DNA of 64,000 nt from assembly GCA_018389105.1 (NCBI GenBank), contig JACATO010000307.1, positions 1,761,001-1,825,000 of the forward strand. The letters run 5' to 3'. This document shows, in pieces, positions 54,341-64,000 of this stretch. Positions within the stretch are counted from its first letter, which is position 1, and every line of letters starts with the position of its first letter. The notes under the pieces are model-generated. The model made no database searches. It saw only the letters and a program-made list of their open reading frames with translations, and had not been told where the DNA came from. The translations under genes were made by a program, and so were the position numbers. This DNA comes from Nautilus pompilius. Its lineage: Eukaryota > Mollusca > Cephalopoda > Nautilida > Nautilidae.

Positions 54341-57300
54341 ACAAATTTATTTATGACCCTAAACACTTGTTGCATATAGTGTTTTGAAAACATGTTCCAC
54401 ACTATGATCAATAAAATCTGTATTGTGAAAACTCTACGACAGATACTCTACAGAAAATCTAAAGATGACTTTTTCTCACTTGCATTCAAAAATGCTACAG
54501 TTTCTTCTAATAGTATTGACCTGCATCTGAACTGAGCCAATTATTAGGCCTGTATCTACAGATCCTGTTTCAGGCAGCATGTAATGGAATGGTCCATTCA
54601 CTCAATTAGCATGGCATTCAAATAATAATAATAACTTCATCACTTGGTCTTGACAAAATTATAAAATTTTAAATTGTGGGTGTGAAGTCATGGGGTATGG
54701 ACTTTTGCAAGAGGAGTAGACAGAACTTTGTTATAAGTACAAAGACTATAAAAGCAATTATGTAGATGAAATTGATGAAGAACTATATTATGGAAGTGCA
54801 AATGATTAATTAGCAGAAACTGTAAATGATTTAGATGTGTACATAATAAAAATTGTTTCTTTAAATAAAACAAAATTTAATTTAAATGTTTACCTTGTAT
54901 TTTTAGCAAATTAAAAAAAAATAATAAACTGGCAGTATTTAAAAGTAGTTTTTATTTATTTTTAACCATACATGTTTAAATATATCTAACATCATTATTT
55001 TCTCTAGTTGGGCTAAACATTTAATATCTATAGACCAGTTATTTTTAATTTAAAGTCAACAAATAATGGAAAAATAAGTTGTAAAGGTGAGGTGGTTTAC
55101 TATTGTTTCATATGGACATAATCTAAAACATGGTTTGGTTTTTGTTTGATTTTTGGTATACTCAACTGATTGTAGAGCAACTAAAAATGGACAATACACC
55201 TGTTAACCTTTTAGGTACCACACAAAGCTTATACTATATATAGCCTCTTGATGTGAATTATTGTTTGGTTCATTAAAACAAGTTATTCATAAATATTGTT
55301 ATTTGAGAGTTAAGAATCTTAATACCTTTAACAGAAGAAAGAAAACTAAACAATCCATAAGGTTTACACAAAAGCTTCAAGGTCACACCTGCACCAGATT
55401 ACAAAGTGCACAATCCATTTGGTTAAAAGAAATACTGTTGCTGTTTATTAATCTAGGTAATAAATTTTAATAATTTAAAAGAAAGTAATTTAACTGCTGA
55501 AGAAGAATGCAAAGAAATCATTGCCAGAGAGTTTTTCCAGTCCAGGCCGTTAGTGTGCAATACACCACCTTGAGTGTTAGTAAGATGTTATATGGATTTG
55601 GAAACAGAAGTAAAATATCTGCAAACAGCCCATCTCAGAAAACCCCAGTTTTAGTTCCAGCTGCTATAAAAATTAAGTTCTACAACATACACAAGAATTC
55701 ATATGGATTTTGTCACTTACTGTTAGGAAAAAATTAGTACTAATTTTTTTTTTTCATTTTTATATAGAATTGTAAACTAGACCATGAATTAGTTTTATGT
55801 ATATTTACTAATGGTCATAAATTTTTTATTATATTCAGCGAAAGCTTTAAGGTGAATGTAAGGCAGTTCAGTAAAATCTCGGTCTGCTTACAATGTTTTA
55901 AAAATTCTTGGGGTAATGAACATTTTTTGCAGGGGCAGAACCCAATTTCAACATTTAATGGAGACAAGAAATCAATTTATCTAAGTAAATAAAATAACCA
56001 AACAGGTGTATTTTTGTCAGCTTAAGATTATTAGAATGCATTTTGTGCAAACAAATTATAAAGTATCTGCCATTTGAATGTGCAGATAGGTATATTTAAT
56101 ATAATTTAATCTTGATGAGAGAATTTTTATTAGCAGGATGATGCATGATTTGTAACAAAACATCACAAGAAAAAGTACATTTTGCCAATATTTTAGTTGG
56201 TCATTCAAGAACAGAGACAGGCAGGATTATAAGAATCAGTATTTTAAGGATTAAAATCCAAATATTACAAAAATGTGTTTTTGCTTATTTGTAGTGCTCA
56301 CCTACCTACTAAATACATACACTATGTATTTTTAGAACATTTCTTTGATGTTTTTATTTTATTGTTACTAAGAATTTCAGGCAAATTTTTAATAAAAAAA
56401 GACATCTTTGCCTGACTTTTGAAACTAAATAATACATATTCAGCTTTGTACTTTTCATGTATGCAAGTGCATACATTTTTAAAAAAATAAAAATCAACTT
56501 TCCTTCATGGAATTGCAAATGTTTTCTTTTAGTCATGGTTTTCATTTTAAAAATATGCTTTAAAAGTAGAATATTATTATGTTTCCAATACAAGTATGTT
56601 TGTATTATGAGCATATTGTATAACTCTGTCCATGCCACTTGAACTATTTGTGTGTGAATTCATGTTCTGTACTCATTTCACAATTATATGATTTTTTTTT
56701 CCTTTTTTTTTTTCTTTTTGTAAGATGTATTTTGGTTTTGTCTCTAAATCATTGCTGGAGCAAACTACTGTCATTGCTGTATCACTACCAAACCAAATGT
56801 TTCTTGCTGCCATTTACCCTTGCTAAGGAAATATTTTAGTGTAGAGTAGACAAACAATTAATACTAAATCTAATCAACCTAGATAGATTGTGTGGTTAGT
56901 GGATAGATAACACAAGAACAGATAATATACCACAGGGCATGTTAGTAGTCAGCAGATAGTTCCCTTGTATGCTGCTGCCCTCTAGTGTTAGGGATAACTT
57001 CACTCACTCTAGGCTAGTCAAACCAATACCCTTATATCCTTCCCTCCATCATTTAACAAACAGTAAGAATACTTACTGGAACACAAATTTAAACAGCAAA
57101 ATTAGTCATCTTCCTTGCACATCAACCTGTCTCCATTTCATAAATGCATCCAGCTGCCCTGTAGAAGTCACACTGCTCAGTAAAGAACAGAAGCGCTCCC
57201 AGATGTTCTCAGTAGTTCTAGCACATAGGCAGTGTTACTGTTCTGTATCTTTGTAACATTTGTTTGTTTATATTAAAACTGCCTTGCTATTATTATTATT

Positions 57301-59278
57301 ACTATTATTACTGTTGTTGGTGGTGTTTTTGAAAGATCACAGAATCTTAAATTAGAAAATTGCTTTGTCCTACTGCATAAACATTCAGTGTAATTTATAT
57401 ATAAATTGTGCATGCAAAATTATGAAAATTGCAACTTATCAACAGTACCTGTTAACAAGTCGTGACAGATTTAATGGTTTTTCTTCCTTCAAAAATTTTA
57501 ATTGTTAAAAATGACAAAATTGGCTCCAAATTCCTTTTAAAAATCTTTTCTTAATTCATACATACATACATGTCCACTTGTTTGTTTTTTTTAGCATGCA
57601 TTATTAATTTCAGATCAAGCCGTTTGGCTATCTGAGTAAATGAATTTAGTTTTGAACATATATATTTATACAATGTACTTTGATCTGAACAGGATTAGAA
57701 TGATTTCCAACAATACCTAATTGTATTAACTTTATATATCGTTGCCATCTCAGAAACCCCAACTTTTGATAGGTGAATTAATTTTGACTTTAAAATTAAT
57801 TCAACATGAAATTAAAATAGTTACAAAAATGGTATATTCTTTTATAACAAAGTTTTTTTTAAAAAAAATATGTTTAAGATAAAAACTTGAATAAACATTA
57901 AATCTGATATTCAGAATACATGTAGACTTATATTTTGTTTTTCAGCTCAATTTTTGAATAGTGACTTAGAAAGTAGTAGTACTGATAAATTTCTGCTACA
58001 AAGTTAACTTGTTCCCTCCACACAGAATTTTGTTCACAGATCAACCATGTTTGAAGAGACAAAACCTGGTAGTGTAACTGCACCTCTTCTTATTGAACAA
58101 CAATACTCTATACTTATCCTTAACAAGTTTCTTTTAAAAAAAACTGGGCTCGTCAATTTCTGTTAATCTTGAATAAGAATTATTCATAATAGCTTGGACT
58201 TTACGTACCAAATATATCTTAACTCAGTTATATCAGTTTAAATCTAGAAAAAGTAATTCAAAAGCCTACTACCCATTTACATCTAAATTATTTTTAAAAA
58301 TTGTTCTATTCATGTGGCACTTGACCAAGGGATGTGTGGTGAAAACAGAGGGAATACTAACAACTAATTTTACAAGATATTTGCATAAAATGTTGTGGTT
58401 TTTTGTGTACTGTTTGCATAACATTTAAGCAGAAATTGAATATATCTTTTTACATACCAACAAAAAAACTTTCTTGAACAATACTAATTCACTAGGTCAT
58501 ATCAAATTAGTTTTTTTTTTGAATGAAAGATATATTAGTATTAAATATGCTGTTGATCAATGAAGAGAAATAATGATAATAAAAGGTTTCTCTTGGCAAG
58601 AATGAGATCTTTTAACCCTTCTAAATTTTCATAGGCTATTCAGTTGTCTTAGCTTGTCAGTGATGACAATTATTATTACCAGCACTCACTGGATGACATG
58701 AGACTAAGAGAGATTCAGGTCTTAAACTGAATATAAAATTATAATTGGACTGAATACATTACTTTTAATGGTTATTTTAGAAATCTAAAAAAAAATTTGT
58801 TTTTAGTAGTTAAAAATAATATTTAAGTCATCTGGACAATTCTGAAAAAGAAAATCAAATTGTAAATGAAAACCCAGTTATTTAACTCTTCAGATTATAT
58901 AGACTTTTCTCAGCATAAGTTTTCGAATCAAAATGTACTAAGTTAAACTATTAAAAATGGTATTAATGTTGAACATAAAGTAGCACACTGTTGTAAAGTT
59001 AAATAAAGCAATCTTTTTTTTTTTTTTTAATATTGCTAATACAGGAGGCAACTATTGCTTTATCTAGGAGAGAAAGAGAGAGCTGTTAAACTCCTCTTTC
59101 TCCCCACATCCATATCGCCCATCCTTACTAATAATTGTACTCACAGCCTGATTTTACCTAACTTTCAAAAATAAACTATTTGGAAAGAAACAGATGAGAT
59201 AAATAGGTGGTAAGGTGCAGTTAAGAAAACAGGGATGCTCCTGACGTGATGGATGAAAGAAAGGTTTTGTGCTTTCAG

Positions 59279-59351
59279 ATTGGAAGAGTATGATGCCGCG
59301 GTTCCTCCCATGTTACCTCCAGGGTGTTGTCCACTTCATATCTTGGCCTGA
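59279..59351 (+). CDS. Candidate alternative terminal exon of the PCBP gene
   Basis: The acceptor GGTTTTGTGCTTTCAG ends at 59278. Spliced from the donor at 38864 (phase 2), the first codon is AGA and the frame reads LEEYDAAVPPMLPPGCCPLH then ILA and TGA at 59349-59351. The new end would be 24 residues (Arg plus 23), giving a protein 59 residues shorter than the KFAPY isoform. Vertebrate PCBPs follow the same KH3 strand with INxRL, so restoring Arg-Leu here is suggestive. The sequence around 59,270-59,470 is less AT-rich than the intron, and AATAAA hexamers follow at 59455 and 59644. I see phase, acceptor, stop and poly(A) signals; that the exon is used is inference, as no transcript was examined. 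Confidence 0.55.
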
Positions 59352-59454
59352 ACAGAGACAGCAGAGGATGTACGTAGAATACAGGATTTATTTTGATTGT
59401 GGACTTCACTACGTTCAGGATGGCTTACTGACAATACCATTGATGCCACACCTC

Positions 59455-59460
59455 AATAAA
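59455..59460 (+). terminator. Possible poly(A) signal of the alternative terminal exon
   Basis: AATAAA lies about 105 nt after the candidate stop; a second AATAAA starts at 59644. In this AT-rich DNA the hexamer is frequent, so the call depends on the exon before it. Confidence 0.35.
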
Positions 59461-61209
59461 CCAACATCCTGGGAAAAAAAATTAGTCGTCACTGTAGTGA
59501 AGAGGAGGAATTAAACAATTTTGCGGTCAAATGTAATTTTTCCCAAGACTTTTCTGATATAATGACGTTTATGTTCATAAACCACAAGTTTATTTTCAAA
59601 GAAATGAATTACTTTCAAATGTCTTTCCTCTTAGTTAAAATCAAATAAAGATTTATAATTATATTGTAAAATATATCAGTTTTTATTGCTTACAAATGAA
59701 TCAATCTAAATTTTATCTAGACTAACTCTTTCATAAAATATTAAATAAAAATACTGTATTTTTTACTTATTGAAGTGTATATGTATTAATAGAAAAGAGA
59801 ACAGTTTTCAATAACTGAGTTGATTTTACAATTTTGTTTTTAATTTTTGGAATGTATTTTTATATTTGTATCAAGTAAAACAAACCACATTGAATACAAT
59901 CATGAGAGATTAAAATCAGATTCTTTTTTAATGTAAAAATGTTGTCACTTGTTTACAACAATTCAGAGGAGCAGTTACAGCTGGAAAATGATGACATTAA
60001 AATATATATGTATTTAGAGCACTTATTGTAGAATCTCATTATTTATAACGATAAATAAGAAAAATAGAAAACATCACTGAAACAAGATAATTATCAATTA
60101 AACGTACTGTCTGTATATTTTTAAATTAAAAATAAAAACTGGAATACTGTATTTTAGCACCTGATATTAATTATAACTATATTACTTTAAAAAAATTAAT
60201 TTAAATGAATGTTTAAAAAGTATTTAAACCAGCAAAATATGCATTTTAACTTTTTTAATTGGAAATGCAAAAGAATTTAATGCACCAATTTGATGACATT
60301 AAATATTTTTAAAAACGCCTTTGTTATAAACAATATTTATATGAAACATGAATTTTATCTGATAGTTCAACACTTGTTTCTTGGTTTTTATCATTTACTT
60401 TCTTTAGTTAAAAACATTTGATTTAGTTCAGCATTTACAAAATTTGTAAGTTCAAAATAGCAGCTTTAAGATGAAATTAAACTGAATCTGTATCATTAAT
60501 TCCATTTAACAGAAAGCAAGTAAAAATTAACCAATTGAAAAGGAATAAAACTTTAATATTATTGCAAACAAAAATACCCTGACTAATTTCTTGCCTTGTA
60601 ATTTTTAAAAAGTAACTCAACATAAATTTGATATTTAAAAAAGCCACCATTTTTACTTAAATATAATAAAGGTCACACTAGATGTTTTTATTTTTAATTT
60701 GGATTAGTATATACAGCCCATTTTAAAATAAAATGTGTTATTGATATAAAAAGTTTGTTATGGTATAAAGAAACACCATTAAAATATTAAGATGAAAAAG
60801 TAACTAAATGTAAGTACAAAAATAAGACTAGCTGTCATTTGTTTTTTTTTTGAAGACTAACTTAAACAGTTTTGGTGCTTTCACTTTACTTTGGTTTGAC
60901 TGTAAACTATACTGTGGCCATGCCTGGCAAAGACATTCCTAAAATTAGTTTCTCTTATCATCCATTACAAACTGGTTTGCCTGGCATTTAGCTGAAAACA
61001 ACAACAAATTAAAAGGTTGAATAACACCCGTCATCCATAATGATCAGGCTTTTTTGATAAAAACTCTGGCTACCATCTTCATGCAACTTCTGTTAAACCA
61101 GATTTAGAAAATTCAAACATGCCAATCCTTTTGAAAGATCAGTGAAGTAAGTTTGTTTTTTTTTTCTTTCTCTAAATGTTGATTGGTAAAGAAAGGAGAT
61201 ATATTTACT

Positions 61210-61236
61210 CTATATATATATATATATATATATATA
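61210..61236. repeat. (TA)13 microsatellite
   Basis: An uninterrupted TA run of about 26 bp in the last intron. Confidence 0.92.
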
Positions 61237-62228
61237 CTAAATTAGCTTTGTACTTACTACAAAATTTTACTAATAAAATGTTGGATTTTTCAATAATATA
61301 GATACTAAGATACTCATGTTTTTTTTCCATAATTAAAATTTATTTCCTCCTTATTAACATGACTTAATTGGGAAATTTGATTTTCCATTAAAAGAAAACT
61401 GGTAGTACTTTTTTAAAAAAGAAGAAAAAAGTACATTTAATAAGGTAACATCTGGGATCGCTACTGACTTACTGGGCAAAGCTAAGCATGGAATAGCAAA
61501 CCTAACACATGCTTTTCTCTTAGTTTTGGGCTGGAGCATGGTAGGGGTGTCCTAACATCACTTCCTTTTTTTCTTGGTGCAGGCACCCAATATCAGCCTG
61601 TGTGAGCTATTAACCCAACTATAATTCCTTAGACCCTCATTATCCCTATATATGTTTGTTCCAGGTCATTGTCGTAAAAGAAGGTCTTGCCATTACAAAG
61701 CAAAGCTCTCTGAAAGTTGTGGTGGTTAAGATATGCCAAAGTGTGTGTCACATGTATATTATTTTGTTCTGAGGCATTAATTAAGAAAGCAATTTACTTT
61801 TAACTTTGTATTTTATGGAATTGTTCTGAAACCAAATTAACAAACAATGATAAAAGACAAAAAAGAATTTTTTTTACACTACTTTTAATAGGGTTTTGCT
61901 TTGAAAGCTTCTGCACGAAAAAAAAAGAAGTTTGGACAGGGGCTTAATATTTAGTTATTTCATTACTCTTGTATTTTTTTTATATATATATATTTATATG
62001 TTGCTTTTGTTTCTGTCTTCCCAACAAATGTCTCATATCTATTTATGTTTATGTCTACACTAGTGAAATCATGTTTTATTTAATTGTGCTTTTTTTTTCT
62101 TTCTCCTCCACTTCAGTATGTGCTGCCACCAAGTGGTGTATTTGTAGTTACTAACATTTGTCTCCTGTGTAGTAGCACTTCGTTATTGTCTTTGTCTAAT
62201 ACAAATTTCCCTTCCCATTTTTCTACAG

Positions 62229-62478
62229 CATGGAAATGCATAAGAATTTGACCCTTGACCCGGCCTCAACCCCAACAACCACGTCCTTGACCTCTGTTCA
62301 GTCCCATCATCCCTTGGCCATCCCGCTGAGTCAGCTGGTGAAACCAGTGCCGTTATTAAATGTTGGTGTTTTCGACTCGAATGCTGATCGCAAAAATTTC
62401 ACGGCCAAAATGAGGGTTGGGGTGACAGCTAGTAGTGCATTGAAGAAAGTGGAAAGAACAAAATTTGCACCTTACTAA
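62229..62478 (+). CDS. Poly(C)-binding protein, main C-terminal exon
   Basis: A 250-nt exon finishing the protein. Its first base completes a Ser codon, then MEMHKNLTLDPASTPTTT, a Thr/Ser/His-rich stretch (SLTSVQSHHPLAIPL), SQLVKPVPLLNVGVFDSNAD, RKNFTAKMRVGVTAS and the end KKVERTKFAPY with TAA at 62476-62478. The acceptor is CCCATTTTTCTACAG at 62228. The frame agrees with all four upstream exons (714 nt in total). This low-complexity tail is outside the KH domains and replaces the short vertebrate end (INxRLSSE...). GC content and codon use rise clearly above the intron background. Its function is unknown to me; disordered tails in this family may bind partner proteins. Confidence 0.93.
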
Positions 62479-64000
62479 CTGTTGCAATGTGAAGCTTAGT
62501 TCACTTGAAATGGAGACAAGCAGGAGGTTTTCCTATATACCAGACAGCTATATTTATTGAGATGTTACAGGTTTAGCAAGAAGAGAGAGAATGCAGTATT
62601 TGAAGAGGATGTTATTTGTCTGAAATTGACAAACTTTCTAGCTGAAGTCTATATTTTGTAGAATGATTTGTGCAAGAAGCCAAAGAATTATTTCTTTTTA
62701 TGTAAAATTTCTAAGAAAGAAAATGGCAATGATGATGATGATGATGATGATGATGATTGTTTGTACTTATAAAGATTTTAAATGGTGGTATCTGTAGGCC
62801 TATTGTATAATTGACATTCCAGTCTTATTGTCGAACAGGGTACTCACCAATCAATCATAATATTTAGTCTTACCTTCCTCAGTGATTGCACAATTTTGGT
62901 GATCATTTTATCTGATTAATTTATTTTAGAATAATCAAATCAGTATATTTTTTTTTTTGGAGATGCCCTGGTTCTAATTTTCTTGTAATTGTTTTTTTTA
63001 ATTATTTTTAAAAATTATTGATTTTTAACAATTAATATTGAAGTCCCCTGCAGTTGAGCTGCAGCCTGAAGCGTGATTTTGTGTCTTTGTAGGATAACAA
63101 CAGAAGTTTGTGGAATGGGGCTTCGCTAGGTAGATGACGGACCATTTTATTGAGATCACGAAAAGCCACAGCAATCTGATCCACTGTTACTCAGTTTTTT
63201 GTTTGTTTTTTTTTTTTTGTTGTTTTTTCTTGTTTCATCCATTTACGTGCTTGATCATGTGTACATTTTGACTTGTTACACCAAGAACTTTTTTCTTCCA
63301 ATGTGTGCGTGTGAGAGCTACATTTTGAACACTAACCAAATTTGTGGTGGTGACGGAATGTTTTCCCCTTTCATGTAGAATTAGATGCACTTGTCAAGCT
63401 GCAGTTTTATAGGGCTGGTGCTACGCTCAACCTTGATGTGGTGTACCCTTGGTCTTGTGGGGTCTCTCTCCCTCTATACCCACAGTATGGACACTAACGA
63501 GCTTTGGACTTTGTGAATCACATGTTTGTATATTTATTTCAGAATGACTGCCTTGAATACCTCATGGCACTTGATAAATTCTAGTCAGAAATGTGAGAAA
63601 TTGCTATCTAGAGTGCCATTCTATTGGAGTGTCCCCACCCATACATATCAGTTGTCATGCCATCATCCAAAGTAAAATATAATCATTGTTACACTACATG
63701 TACAACGAACAGCATATCTAGCGTTTCTTTCTACAGTCTGTTGTGATGTCAAGAGAGACTGGAAAGACAAATGGTTTTACTTTTTAAAAATTTTTTCTGA
63801 CAAAAAAATATATTTGAAATTGCTAAAACTCATTTAGTTCAACCATCTTTCCACTATATTATTTCAGATTAACTAAATTAACGAGTGTTATGGAGGATCT
63901 GTCATTGCCTTCCATGTCAAACAAGATTATCTAGTAATTGCATCCAACTGACATCATAGAAACCAACTGATTTAACTATTTGTTCATCCCTCTCTTGTTT
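62479..64000 (+). other. PCBP 3' untranslated region, running past the window end
   Basis: About 1.5 kb after the stop without another long reading frame or a clear AATAAA, so the mRNA end is probably beyond 64000. It includes a GAT microsatellite at 62729-62757, T-rich runs near 62,950 and 63,200, and C/CU-rich patches near 63,462-63,483 (TCTCTCTCCCTCTATACCC) and 63,631-63,641. From about 63,050 on, base composition is less AT-rich than the introns, as expected of transcribed UTR. Confidence 0.7.
62729..62757. repeat. (ATG/GAT)n microsatellite in the 3' UTR
   Basis: About nine to ten GAT units, uninterrupted, 250 nt after the stop codon. Confidence 0.93.

Noticed and set aside
55261-55737. 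Two short open frames, one basic
   Set aside because: No family match; composition like the surrounding intron.
59269-59514. 81-codon open frame across the candidate alternative exon
   Set aside because: It is in a different phase from the donor at 38864, so the PCBP-phase frame ending at 59351 is preferred.

Overview
The window is AT-rich animal DNA, about two-thirds A+T by eye. It holds the 3' half of one split host gene, a poly(C)-binding protein (PCBP / hnRNP E family) on the + strand. Very long introns carry many old DNA-transposon relics and two LINE tails. The PCBP linker sequence, the intron sizes (up to 23.4 kb), the ATT/GAT microsatellites and the mix of ISL2EU, MULE, pogo, mariner and Tc1 relics suggest a lophotrochozoan invertebrate, most likely a mollusc and perhaps a cephalopod. 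The organism call is inference; nothing in the window proves the species.

Host gene. Five coding exons join in frame: 26023-26139, 29816-29888, 36782-36935, 38745-38864 and 62229-62478 (714 nt, 237 codons plus stop). They encode the linker after KH2, the third KH domain (GxxG loop reading GRGG) and a C-terminus ending in KFAPY. KH1 and KH2 are not in the window, so the first 26 kb is read as one upstream intron. A second, phase-compatible terminal exon (59279-59351), followed by two AATAAA signals, could give a short isoform ending in LHILA. Two in-frame acceptors 18 nt apart start the KH3 exon.

Layout. 1-3300: convergent gene pair of an ISL2EU-type transposon (THAP/DDE transposase on +, YqaJ-type nuclease on -). 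5.9-6.9 kb: Tc1-like relic. 7.8-8.0 kb: pogo-type MITE. 13.06-15.1 kb: FLYWCH-MULE relic with a degenerate 15-bp repeat at its left side. 15.2-15.96 kb: second Tc1-like relic. 23.7-24.3 and 39.7-40.2 kb: two copies, about 98% identical over most of their length, of one broken mariner-like element. 26.6-27.4 kb: GVQW-like mariner relic. 33.9-34.4 and 37.85-38.3 kb: LINE ORF2 tails of two kinds. 45.1-46.1 kb: another mariner lineage. 49,986-52,235: a full-length, dead Tigger/pogo element with TIRs and TA duplications. 53.2-54.3 kb: weak piggyBac-like traces. The remainder is low-complexity AT-rich intron in which I see no genes. No tRNA, rRNA, CRISPR or prokaryotic features were found.
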